Assembly (NCBI GenBank): GCA_943735955.1
Contig: OX030968.1
Coordinates: forward strand, 928,747 to 992,746
Source of the DNA: Piscicola geometra
Lineage: Eukaryota > Annelida > Clitellata > Hirudinida > Piscicolidae
Length of the DNA stretch: 64,000 nt
Direction: 5' to 3'
Shown here: one piece after another, positions 49,001 to 61,069 of the stretch
Layout: every line of letters begins with the position of its first letter
How positions within the stretch are numbered: the stretch's first letter is position 1
Program-made: the position numbers and the translations under genes
The notes under the pieces: generated by a model
What the model was told of the DNA's origin: nothing
Database searches by the model: none
Seen by the model: the letters and a program-made list of their open reading frames with translations, nothing else

Positions 49001-52000
49001 AACAAGAGACTGTCAACACAGCAAAAGACTAACCACACCACACAACAACACAAGACACACCTTGCTAGAACTCATCTTAGACATCTCAAGACTGTCTTCA
49101 TCATCCCTATTCCTTCTCCACTTGTCTATATCTTTTCTTGTATCTCTGTCTATATCTCTGTCTGTATCTCTGTCTGTATCCCTGTCTGTATCTCTGTCTG
49201 TATCTCTGTCTGTATCTCTGTCTGTATCCCTGTTTGCTGCTTGATGTTGTTGCTGAGATAAAGGTTGTTGTTGCTGAGAGAGAAATGGTCGTTGTTGCTG
49301 AGAGAGAAATGGTCGTTGTTGCTGAGAGAGAAATGGTCGTTGTTGGTGATGAAGTATTTGTTGCGGTTGTTGTTGAGATTGATGGGCTAGTAGTTGTTGT
49401 TGTTGTTGTGGTTGTTGTTGTTGTTGTGGGACAGAGTTGCTGAGACTTGCAGACGTGAAGTGCCTCTCATTTCGACTGCCCCCCTTGTGGACCTCAGCAG
49501 CAGCAGGCACCTGGCAACTTGCCAACACATTCTCTTCCTCTGTTGAGATGCTGCATTCTGCTACTTCGGATGCTTTGGGATGAGAAATAGGCTGTTGTTG
49601 TTGTTGTTGTAGAATGTATTGTTGTGGAGATTGTTGTTGTTGTAGTGGATGCTGTGCTGGCTGTGGTTGTTGGGGTGGGTGCTGTAGTTGTTGAGGTTGA
49701 TGCTGTGGGTGTTGCTGTACAGTGTATTGTAGTGCTGGTTGTTGTTTGTTGGCTGCCTCTTTATTGAATGTCTCACTGCTTGTACGTGTGTACGACCTTG
49801 TATCTGCCCTCTCCTCCCTGTCTCGAGGCGTCTTGAACTGGTGGTAGAAGTGGGTGGAGGAAGGGGGTGATGGCAGGAGGGGGGGTCTCTTGAGGAGTTG
49901 GTGAGGACTCGTGGGGGTGGGTGGGCAGGGGTGGTGGTGGGGGGGAGGGTGGGAGTGGAGGGGAGGGTGGGAGTGGAGGAGAGGGTGGGAGTGGGGGGGA
50001 GGGTGGGAGTGGAGGGGAGGGTGGTGTTCTTTTGTGTCCAGGTAGACACCTTTGAGATGGTGTTGTTGATATTGTGGTGATGATGATGATGAAGGTAGTG
50101 ATGATGATGATGACGACGAGAAAGAAGTGTTTTGTTGGTGCGCTGATGACGGGGGTGGTAATGATAATGATGATGAGGTGGGTTGCACGGATGGTCTGAT
50201 GGGAGCTCCTAGGGGGTAGTGGAGGGAGGAAGAGGGATGGGGACGCCTCATGATCTGTGTGGAGAAGCATGACGTCAAATACACACACATAAATACATAC
50301 AAATAGATGTACTACAATACAACGTCGTCAAACGTGTACAAAACATTATTAAACGATACAAAAAGGATTAGTATACATGCATGCGTGACTGACGAATTAG
50401 ACACAAGAGACTAACAGCATCGGCCTGCACAGGGGGCGCTTGAGGGCTGTGTGATGGAGCCTCTTGTCTGACGCTGCTGCCCCTCATCATCGTCATCCCT
50501 CCACTCGGCCCCTCCCTCCTCGCATCACTTCCTGGCGCCAACTTGCCCTGGCCAACATCATTACCACCTCCTCTTTGGCTACTACCACCACCACCACTAC
50601 TACTATCATCCCTACCACCACTATCATCAGCAGCAGCACTGACGCTCAACCGCTTCTCTTCCTCTTCCCTCTTCATCCTTCCTCTCTCAGCTATCGACCA
50701 CACCCCCTCACCCCTCCTCGCGCCACTCCACCTCTCCTCCTCCTCTTCCTCTTCAGCATGGTGGGCAGCTGCTTGTTGTTGAGGGGTGTGGCCTCCCTTA
50801 TGGGGGTAGGCTGGTCTCTATGGGGGGGGAGGGGGGAGGAGGGGAAGGGGTGGAGGTTATAAAGTTGGAGAAATTGTGATGAAATTACAAAGTAACAAAT
50901 ACAATAACGTACACGCACATGCACACACGCGCGCACATACATAGAACATAGGTCTGTGATTCCTCGTTTCAAAAGCAGATGCCCTGGGCTGTGGTCAGAA
51001 AATTAAGAGCTAATTAATTATAATAAATTAAATTATGAGTAATTAATTAATTGTGGAACAGTAGGATGGGTGATGCAGAGAGGAAGGAAGAGAAAGAAAG
51101 AAAGAAAGAAGTGACATACGTCATGGAAGTTGGCTTGGTAGTGCTTGGAGGGGGGGAAGGGGTGTCTGAAGGGAGGGGGGTTGTTGCTGAGGTGAGGGGG
51201 CATGGGGTGGCGGCAGGGTGGGTATCTTCCTCTCTGCTCGACCACACTGCCCAGTGAGTTGGGTCTGTCCAATGGGACGGCCTCCTTCGCCAGGGCGCGA
51301 GGTCTGATTGGCTCGTCATCCGCCCAGCTCCGCCCCTTTGCGTGCTCTTGCGTCACCTCACTCGTCTGCCTGATAAGTCTGTCACGTGATGGTGGTGTGA
51401 GTAGTGAATACAATTAAGTATCTTGCATACAAAACATTCAACAAACACTCCGCTAATTTGCATAAACAATCCATTAATAGATTATAAATGACAGATAGAA
51501 GCCTATGTTAGCAACAACGCCGCGAACCCTCGGTCGTGGTGGCTTGGGTGTTGTCTGGAGTCGCCGAGGTGTTGCGAAGGTCGCCTGCGCTCTTGCTGCC
51601 ATCTCTCCCCAGCCATCCTTCCACCACCCTGACCAGCCCCATCATTACGATCATCATCATGATTGCCTCGATCATTACCACTACCCCCATTACCATGACC
51701 ACCACGACTGAAAGCGACAGCATCATTATCATCATCACTGAACCTCAGTTTCTCAGAGTAGTCTACACTGAGTGAGGCACTGTCCGCCCACGCGGAGGAG
51801 GAGGAGGAGGGGAGGTGGTCAAACTGCTCCAAATCCCTCCTCCGTACCACGCCACCCCCCTCACCCCCCAGTCGCACCCTACCCTTGAAGTCGTCTTGGT
51901 GGGGGTGGTGGTGTGGAGGAAGGGGTTGGTGGAAGGAAGATGGGTGGTGTGGAGGGGGGGGATGATGGGAAGAAGGGTGGTGTGAAGATTGGTGTAGAGG

Positions 52001-53182
52001 GAGTTGATGGGAAGAAGGATGATGTGAAGGGGGTTGATGGGGGTGGTGTAGAAGGGGCTGTTGAGGAGAAGAGTGGCGGGGTGGATGGAGAGGGGGTGCC
52101 ATCATCATGGGAGCCCTGTAGTAGAAACGAAGAATAGACAATTGAGAATAATTAAAAATTAGAGATTATTTTCCAAACATAGCTATCAGCACCCACCTAT
52201 TAGATAGAGCACCAGCACCAGCAGCACCACCAGAAGCAGCAGCAAGAGTGGGCGGCATGGCTCGGAGCATGGGGTGGTGGTTGAAGGGACCGGCATGAAA
52301 GGGTGGAGAGGGTGGTGTCTGCATGCGCATCCTGTGCATCTGTCCCTGTGAGATCACATGGGGGAGGAGGGGGAGGGAGGGGGGGGGTTTGTGCTTGGGA
52401 TGTGAAAAAATGTGATAAATTAAAGGATTCTTATTAGAACAAAGTTTTACAATTCAAAATTAATATTGTTATAATTATTTATTTAATAATTAAAATTCAT
52501 GCATTCAAAAAGACAAACACGAACGTAGGGAGGGGATTGGTGGTGGTGGAAGGGGGGCATGCTCAGGTGGGGGACACCGCCACCCCTGTTGTACTCTGTG
52601 CCCTGGTGACCAGGGGGCGAGTGGGTGGGGAAGGCAGGTCTGTACGGAGGATCATCATCATCATCATCCTCCTCCTCGTGTGGCTGCCTCGAGGCACGCT
52701 GCGCCATGACGCCTCCTCCTCCGTCCTTCCACTTCGCCAGGTCTGCGTGCGTTCCATCGTGCCATTGATTTGAGGAACCTCAACTCTCATTTTTATAGCA
52801 CTTAATTATTTAAAATACTCCATTAAAATCAGAAAATTTAATTTCGACAGAATTGAAACTGCATCGTTTTCAGATCTCTATAACCTTACAATCAACTACG
52901 AAATAGGCTTAGAGTAAAAGTCAAAACATGAAATTGCTCCAAACAGATACTTTGAGGTCTTAAACTTGGTCCTGCGGGCAATGTAGCCTCGTTGGGCGCC
53001 ACAGACGACACCGCCCTTCTGACGCCGCTTGTCGCCTCTGTGGTCGCTGCCACTGCAGCAGCTGTGGTCGTTGTGGCGCTGCTGCCCAGTTCGGGAAAGT
53101 CCTCTTGCAAGCAGAAAGCTGTGTCTCCGCAGTTTTCTGAGAAGGGTTTGAGGTGCTAGTAATACTACTATTACTAGCGCTG

Positions 53183-53251
<69 letters not shown>

Positions 53252-55018
53252 GCACCAACTTGTTGCGGCATTCATCACATCGCTCCACAGGGGGTTGCTC
53301 CTGTTCTCCTGATGCTGCTGTGGTGGTGGTGGTGATAATGATGATCTCACACACCCATGCACCTACTTTCCCACTAACCTGCCCACTTTCTCAAGCACCC
53401 ACCCATGCATACACCCTCTCACCCACCCATGCATACACCCTCTCACCCACCAACGCACCTGTCTTCTGGAGGGGACACCTTCGACCAGTGACGACTGCAA
53501 ACTCCTCGACACACCTGATGACGATTCCTGCAACGAAGAAGAAGAAACCTTCTCCTCCTTCCATCTTACTCCTCCTTCGGTGGATGAATGAAATAAATGA
53601 AAAAGTAATTGAAGCTCCAAAGAAACTCTGTCTCAGTGATGCGTTGTATGCAAATTAATGCTGTAATGCAGAAGATTATGCAAGACCCTTTGTTCGGTAA
53701 ACAAGAAAAAATATTACAAACTTAATTCTAAATAATTCAAGATAATTATACAAAATCTTTTATTTAAAAAATGAGTGCCCATGAATTGACATTTTCCTTG
53801 AAGATGGATAGCAATCCAAACTGTCATGAATGGACGAATGGTTGGACAGAGACTCTACCAATGGTTAATATTTTATTAGTTTTCAAAGCAATGGTGCTGG
53901 CTTCAAGTGCAACCAGTGCACCCCTAGTACCCCTCAGTATAACTATTAGCAGCCCCTCTGGCCTTGATACTAGTATACTTTATATTCCACCAAATGATGC
54001 TTGTTATAATAATAATAACAATAACAATAATTATTATTTTTATATTTAAATTATTCTTTTCATTTTTTGGGTTTTATTATACCATTTTAGGTAAAAATGT
54101 TTTGTAAGCCCTTAATATATTCACAGTCATTAAACTCCTCCTACTTTAATTGCTTGACATCTGACTAATCTAGTTGAAGCATCTTTTAAAAGCAAAATTA
54201 TTAATTGCATTTTGTAAAATAACTATTTTTCAAAAAGAATTATTACAAAAACATCTTTAGGAGAATAATAAAAACCGTATTTTGTAAAAGAATAATTTAA
54301 AAAATTCCAAAGTGGGAGGAGTTTAATGACTATGAATATATTAAGGGATTACAAAACATTTTTCCCCCATTTTTCAAAAAATCATTCATCTTTTAAGCTA
54401 TTTAAAAAAAACTAGCTCATGAGTTGTTAGTCTAGTTTGAGACTTACTACCTTAGATTCCAGACACACATGTCCTATGTATGGTCCACATTAACCCAGAA
54501 GCAAAAATAGAAAAAATAACAGCCTAAGTGGCCTGGGAGCTATTCAGGTTATACGCCACTATTATAATGTTAATTATTATTATTATTTTGCACTCACCTG
54601 AAGTAAGCTTTGAGAGACCAGTGGTTGCTGGGTGTTGGTCCGAGTGAGGGGTGTGGTTGGTGGGGGGCTCGCTCGACTTCAGAGACGCAGGAGGAGGAGG
54701 CAGACGACGGGTGTTCTGAACCTTTCCCAACACTTGCAGGCCATGGTGTCTTGCTACTGCAGTGCCAAAGAGGAAATGGGATTCAGAAATTATTTTACAA
54801 AGTTTATATAATGATATATATATAAAGAGTTCTTTTTTAAACACTTGATTGAACTTTAATAACTGGACTTTTATAATTAAAGGAAGTGACTGACGGGTGC
54901 TCGCTTTGGGAGGGGACGCACTGGAGCCCTTGAAGATTGTATTGATGTCTATTCCTTTGAACTTTTGCTTTTCGCTTTTGGAAGACAAATTATTTTGAGA
55001 AGAAAACGCTGATGACAT
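46093..55018 (-). CDS. PRRC2: PRRC2/BAT2-like proline-, glutamine- and glycine-rich protein
   Basis: Large, mostly disordered RNA-associated scaffold linked to translation and stress granules in vertebrates. Exon 1 (54895-55018) and exon 2 (54598-54756) join in phase. They give INTIFKGSSASPPKAST and LARHHGLQVLGKVQNTRRLP, matching the N-terminal box of PRRC2 (LFNTYKGK...ARHGLQSLGKV-RRMPPP). Further blocks: LQEDFPELGSSA with PAGPSLRPQ (about 52.97-53.11 kb), LAKWKDGGGG (52.7 kb), WADSASLSVDYSEKLRFSDDD (about 51.75 kb, compare MEVDYTEQLNFSDDD), a charged RMKREEEEKR helix (50.65 kb), long P/Q/H exons (49.07-50.26 kb), Gly-rich exons (47.3-48.8 kb) and finally NNEEWETASEGSGEANM (46.17 kb), the conserved EWETASE box. 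The vertebrate proteins continue far beyond that box, whereas here a stop follows within about 30 residues. Internal exon borders between 46.1 and 54.6 kb are approximate. Confidence 0.78.
47765..47972. repeat. (GGTGGGTAGGTG)n array, PRRC2-like gene intron
   Basis: About 16 degenerate 12-bp GGTGGGTGGGTA units next to the Gly-rich exon at 47.35-47.76 kb. Confidence 0.93.
49135..49240 (-). repeat. Coding 12-bp repeat (RDTD)n in the PRRC2-like gene
   Basis: TATCTCTGTCTG units on + encode an in-frame run of RDTDRDTD on -, inside the exon ending near 49070. The charged dipeptide run resembles RD repeats of RNA-binding proteins. Confidence 0.85.
53182..53250. repeat. (ACT)n microsatellite
   Basis: About 22 ACT triplets just upstream (on -) of the QEDFPELG exon of the PRRC2-like gene. 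Confidence 0.95.
54090..54366. mobile_element. Second MITE copy, about 277 bp, in PRRC2-like intron 2
   Basis: Ends GGTAAAAATGTTTTGTAAGC and TTACAAAACATTTTTCCC are imperfect inverted repeats. Shared internal blocks with the SOD-intron copy: CTCCTCCTACT, TTGACATCTGA, CTAGTT, GCATTTTGT and GTGGGAGGAGT. The flanking duplication is degenerate (CCATTTTA against CCATTTTT), which suggests an older insertion. Confidence 0.75.
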
Positions 55019-55610
55019 GATGCGGGAGCGTACATTGAAACTCAATTGATTCTGTCCACCCCTTTCAACGGTCCGAGCTGCAGGTTTAAAATGGAGGTAG
55101 ACACAATCTTATGTTTATCTAGCAATAGTTTGAAAATGGAAGACTTAACTATGTAATCTGAATGCGGAAAGTCAATAATCGTCTGCAATTATTAAAGAGA
55201 AGAAAAGAACAATGGAGGCGAGCTTACGGCGGTCCGTTGCAAGCAGGTTTGAAATATAAATCTATATAAAGTAAAAATAGATGTAAAATGTCAGTTGAGT
55301 TTGTAACGAAAGAATTAGGTTAATATGACTTTCAATAGAAACTGAATTCGAGAGTCTATACAAAACTACGCAAAATGGCGATTAAAGCATCAATAATAAT
55401 AGTAATACGAAATAAATTTAATAGCCAAAACGTGAATAATTACTTTTTGAAAAAATTTTGATAAATAATTTTTGTCAAATTAATTTTTCAAATATTTTGA
55501 TTAGGTCTTTCACACAAAAAATGATTTCACTATTTAAAGTGTAATTAATCAAACGCAGCCTTTTTTAAAAGTAAGAGTATTTAAATTTCAAAAATTTTAT
55601 TTCCTCATCC
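55019..55610. other. Divergent intergenic region (PRRC2-like / LTM-UBL gene)
   Basis: 592 bp between two start codons pointing away from each other. AT-rich; probably a shared promoter region. Confidence 0.4.
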
Positions 55611-56587
55611 ATGGATTATTCAAAAAGTGATTTAGAAATAAAGAAAAAGTTATATAATTTAGTGTATCGACTGGAGAATGCTATAAACTGCCAAGATGTG
55701 ACGGAAGCAGGAAACCTAGCGACGATGTTGGCTCAGCTGAAAGTTGATGTAATCATAGAAAGCGTTCCTGAAACTCAAGAAGAAATATGGTAGGTGCTGT
55801 GGTATAGTCAGCTTTAAGAATATAATATTTTTTATTTAATTTAAATCAAAGTTAAATTAAGTAAATAAACTTTAAAGTCTTCAGGTGGAAATAATAAACA
55901 AGGGCTCAGTACAATTCTTTGAGATCCAAGTTCTACTTTCAACCACTATATACCTTCTCAAACTTATGGTGAACAAATATTATTTAATATTAAAGAACAT
56001 ATGTAAGCAGACATCATTTTTTGCTTGGTGTTATCCTGCGTCAATCATTGAATGATTATTTCATTGAGTTTTAAACACACTGTGCACATTGACAGGTTTG
56101 GCGCAACTACCTCTACTTGACAAGCTCCCAGAAGTGGTGTTTCGACGACCTTCTTGCCTCTGACCACCTCCCTCTCAGTCACTACCTCACTCTGCACACC
56201 GCCAATAAAATTAATAATGATCATAATGAGAATAACAATAAAGGTCATAATAACAACAACAACAACAATAAAGATCATAACATCAACAAAAACAATAAAG
56301 ATCATAATAACAACAACAATAAAGATCATAACATCAACAACAACAATGATAATGAAGATCATAATGACAAAATGTTTTCAGATGCAAATAATATCAGCAC
56401 TGAAACTAAAAATCTAAAAAATCAACAAGATGACCAACACAGTCACAACAACAACAACACTACTCAAACAAACAACAAAGATACTAAAATAGCACCCACC
56501 CGCTCTCTCAAAGCCGTCGTCTACATCATGGAAGCATACAGCAGGCGTGATGGTGATGATGCAAATGAGATGCTACACAAACACTGA
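55611..56587 (+). CDS. Small LTM-UBL protein, like the N-terminus of HOIL-1/RBCK1
   Basis: Three exons close in phase: 55611-55789, 55878-55968, 56096-56587 (253 residues). Residues ~10-50 (YRLENAINCQDVTEAGNLAT, MLAQLKVDVII) resemble the LUBAC-tethering helices of HOIL-1 and SHARPIN ([27 protein letters not shown]). Exons 2-3 (VEIINKGSVQFFEIQVLL, IYLLKLMVWRNY, QKWCFDDLLASDHLPLSHY) line up with the ubiquitin-like fold that follows in HOIL-1. After that comes an Asn/His-rich stretch from AAC repeats and a C-terminal helix (APTRSLKAVVYIMEAYSRRD) before the stop. There is no NZF finger and no RBR. The similarity is from memory and moderate; it may be a different helical plus UBL protein. AATAAA follows at 56791. 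Confidence 0.5.
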
Positions 56588-57008
56588 CCTTTGTGATTGG
56601 TTGGACGACACAGGAGGATTCTGGTTGGTTGAGCGTTTGCCGGAAATGCCAAACATGGCCGACCAGGCATTGCTTATACTTTGAAGCTCTCGAATTTAAA
56701 ATAAGCGCTATACAAATGGGTTTAATTGATTGATTAAAGGTGAACACGATTAATTGAGATTCGGACTTTTTACAAACTTTCTGTTGCGCCAATAAAAGAA
56801 CTTTCACCTCTTGAGTTGAGAAAGATTAAGAGATTTGATGATTACAATGATTAGTGATTACAAAGAAGCAGCAACACAAGTTCCAAGATTATCCTTTATC
56901 TGACCTGAGAAACCAAAGAGAAAGCAAGAAGCAAGCACCTGGACTAGGAAACTGAAAGCAAATAACCCACATACACCCTCTCCCACCGCATCCCCACTCG
57001 CCACCCGC
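56588..57008. other. Convergent intergenic region
   Basis: 3' sides of the LTM-UBL gene (+, poly(A) signal AATAAA at 56791-56796) and ACTR10 (-). Nothing else seen. Confidence 0.5.
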
Positions 57009-59167
57009 TCAAGGGTGCATGTCACTCCTGGGGGTGAGTAGGTAGGGGGGGTCCTTCGAGAGGTCAGACGCCACCTCCCCCTTCTGACCACCAGCCAGGT
57101 CACTCCAGTCTGGCACGTGACGCGTGTTCAAGTACTGGTCACGTGTGGTACTGCGCATGCTCACGAGCACCTCTATGGCGCTGAAGATGGCACCTGTGGT
57201 GTGGGGGGGTGATGATGATGATAATAGTGATGGGGGTGATGATTGTAGTTACGGTGTTGGTGGTGATAGTTATAGTGTTGGAAGTGATAGTTATAGTGGC
57301 GGTGGTGAAAGTTATAGTGTTGGGAGTGATAGTTATAGTGGCGGTGGTGATAGTTATAGTGGCGGTGGTGATAGTTATAGTGTTAGGAGTGATAGTTATA
57401 GTGGCGGTGGTGATAGTTATAGTGGCGGTGGTGATAGTTATAGTGTTAGGAGTGATAGTTATAGTGGCGGTGGTGAAAGTTATAGTGTTGGGAGTGATAG
57501 TTATAGTGGCGGTGGTGATAGTTATAGTGGCGGTGGTGATAGTTATAGTGTTAGGAGTGATAGTTATAGTGGCGGTGGTGATAGTTATAGTGGCGGTGGT
57601 GATAGTTATAGTGGCGGTGGTGATAGTTATAGTGTTAGGAGTGATAGTTATAGTGGCGGTGGTGAAAGTTATAGTGTTGGGAGTGATAGTTATAGTGGCG
57701 GTGGTGATAGTTATAGTGGCGGTGGTGATAGTTATAGTGGCGGTGGTGATAGTTATAGTGTTAGGAGTGATAGTTATAGTGGCGGTGGTGAAAGTTATAG
57801 TGTTGGGAGTGATAGTTATAGTGGCGGTGGTGATAGTTATAGTGGCGGTGGTGATAGTTATAGTGGCGGTGGTGAAAGTTATAGTGTTGGGAGTGAAAGT
57901 TATAGTGGCGGTGGTGATAGTTATAGTGTTAGGAGTGATAGTTATAGTGGCGGTGGTGAAAGTTATAGTGTTGGGAGTGATAGTTATAGTGGCGGTGGTG
58001 ATAGTTATAGTGTTAGGAGTGATAGTTATAGTGGCGGTGGTGATAGTTATAGTGGCGGTGGTGATAGTTATAGTGTTGGGAGTGATAGTTATAGTAGTGG
58101 TGCTAGTGATGATGACATCACAAGTAGCACCTCCGAGCCAAGCGGCGACATTTTCGGGACAGGGGGTGGTGTGGACTCTGAAGGAGGCCCCCTTGAAGAA
58201 ACCATGGTGCACACCCCCCTCCTCGTTCGCTATGGCGTTCACCTCCTTCAGGAGACGACCTGTGGGGGGGAGGGGAGAAGGGGTGGTGTGGGGGGGAGGG
58301 GTGGAGATGGTTGATGTTAGTGTGGAGGGGGGTGGTTGTTTAGGGGGGTAAATGGGGGGGGGGGGTTGGGGTGGTTGTTGTTTGAGGGGGAGATGGTTGT
58401 CTTATTGTTGTGATTGTGGGGAGAGGAAGTGGTTTTTGGGGTGGTTGTTGTGGTAAAGATTCCGACTTCATAGTGACTTTATTAAAAGCAATCGTATAAA
58501 TAGCAAAACTTTGGGTTTTTCCATTGAAATGGGGATTTCCACGAAGGTCATTGACCTTTGAAGCCAGGCAGCATACAGGTGCCTCCCAACAGAACAATGT
58601 TCGCCATCAGCTCCTTCCTCGTGTCGATGGGGCACTGGTGGTGGTGGTGGGTGGATGGGGGAGTGGTGGTGGGTGGGTGGATGGGGCACTGGTGGTGGTG
58701 GTGGGTGGGATGGATGGATGGGTGGAATGGTTGGGTGGGTGGTGGTTGGGTGGGTGGGATGGTTGGGTGGGTGGGATGGTTGGGTGGGTGGGTGGGTGGT
58801 GGTTATGGTTAGGTGGGTGTGGTTGGATGGATGGGTGGATGGATGGTTGTTAGGTGGATGGATGGTTGTTGGGTGGATGGATGGTTGTTGGGTGGATGGA
58901 TGGTTGTTGGGTGGATGGGGCACTGGCGGTGGTGGATGGGTGGGATGGTTGGGTGGTGGGTGGATGATTTTGGTGGACAATTATGTTGGGATTTAAATGA
59001 ATTATAATTAACTAAATAAATACCATGAGAGATTGATAGAATGAGGTGAGCACCTTGCTGATGGACTGAAGGATGAGTGAAGGAAGACACGCATCATCAC
59101 CCCTCCTGTCGAACAAGATCTCACAAGTCTCTTCCCTGCAGCAAAACCCAAAGTAAAACTACTACTA

Positions 59168-59248
<81 letters not shown>

Positions 59249-61002
59249 ATAGTAATAATAACACTAGCCGGATATGTCCAGGAATGTGTAGGATGAGCTT
59301 GCCGTTGATTGGGTAGTCGACAGAGGGAGGGCTGTCCTGGAGAGAAATAATAATGACGATATTAATAATTAATTAAGTTATGAAAACAACTAAAATAAAG
59401 TAAATAAACAAATCCTGAAAACACAATTAAAATATTGTAATTAATCTAATAACGAAAGTATTAACTAATAAAATAAGAATATAATGAGCAAATGGCAGCA
59501 TGATGATAACGATGATCATGATAACGATGATGATAACGATGATGATAACGATGATCATGATAACGATGATGATAATGATGATCATGATAACGATGATGAA
59601 AATGATGACGTCACACCGGTTTCTGGGTGCCCTCCACAGCTGCCTGCCTCAGCGAAACAGCTCTTTCATACCTCGTCACGAAACACGTCCTTACTGCGTG
59701 TGTGTGTGCGTGCGTATGTGTGTGTTTATGTGCGTGTGTGTGTATGTTTGTGTGTGTTTATGTGCGTGTCTGTGTGTGTGTGCGTATGTGTGTGTTTATG
59801 TGTGTGTTTATGTGTGTGTTTATGTGCGTGTGTATTCCTAGCTCACCTTTGATGTTCTCGATGAGCTTTTCGGTGAGTTTATCTGGCAAAATAATGAACG
59901 GTATTGTTGATCATTTCCAAACCAGACATCTGCCTACAACCATAACAACCAAAACAAAAACAATAAATCAAAGAACAACAACAACACCAGCAACAACAAC
60001 ACACCAACACGTCACCACAACAACAACAAACCCTCATATGACGTCACAGCCTCCTCCTTCTTCTCCTCCGTCTTCACCGTCGCCTCCTGCAACAGCCGTT
60101 CCTTCAATTGTCTGTCGAGTGTCAACAATATCACAATAATAATAATAATAATAATATAATAAAACAATAACAATCATTATCATCATCATCATAATATGAG
60201 AAGAACATACATACGTAATTATCTCTAAACTTTAGAACAAACAATTTTTGGATCATCATCATCAACAACTTGTAATTGTGATGTTGATCACCATCATCAT
60301 CATCATTATCATCATCATCGACACGCACTTGTGAATGGCCTTGGCGGCGACTGGGAGAACCTGGCATGCCTTCATGATTGGGAAGGAGTGGTACACCTGG
60401 ATGGATGGATGGGTGCATGGATGGATGGATGGGTGCATGGATGGATGAATGAGTGGGTGGGTGGATGGATGGATGAGTGGGTGGGTGAGTAGATGGATGG
60501 ATGAGTGGGTAGATGGATGTATGATTAGAGGGGTGGATGGATGGATGAGTGGGTGGATGGATGGATGGGTGAGTGGTGATTGGATGGATGCATGGATGGA
60601 TGAGTGGGGTGGATGGATGCATAAATAGATGGATGAGTTGGATAGATGAAGAGTAGTGATGATAATGATGCTAACAGGCAGCAGGACGGTCTCTCTGTAG
60701 CCACAGTCGACCACCAGACCAGCCTTGATGCCCAGTGTGAGGAGGGAGAAGATGTGTGAGGAGGCAAAGTAGACGGAGGGAGCCTGTTTATGTGTGTGTG
60801 TGTGTTTGTTTATATTGAAGTGTGTGTTTGTGCGCGTGCGTGTATGTATGTATGTGTGTGTATGTTTGTATGTTTGTGAGTCTGTGTGTGTGTGTTTGTA
60901 TATTTGTGAGAGTCTGTGAATGTGTTTGTATGTGTGTGTGTATGTTTGTGAGAGTCTGTGTGTGTGTTTGTATATGTGTGTGTGTATGTTTGTATGTGTG
61001 TT

Positions 61003-61069
<67 letters not shown>

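Noticed and set aside
53771..54049. 92-codon + strand ORF (MSAHELTFSLKMDSNPNC...)
   Set aside because: Antisense within a PRRC2-like intron, no splice partners, ends in AAT repeats.
57124..58314. 396-codon SYSGGGD repeat ORF resembling a silk or adhesive protein
   Set aside because: Minisatellite in an ACTR10 intron; the ORF starts and ends in antisense of real ACTR10 exons. Kept only as a finding to test.
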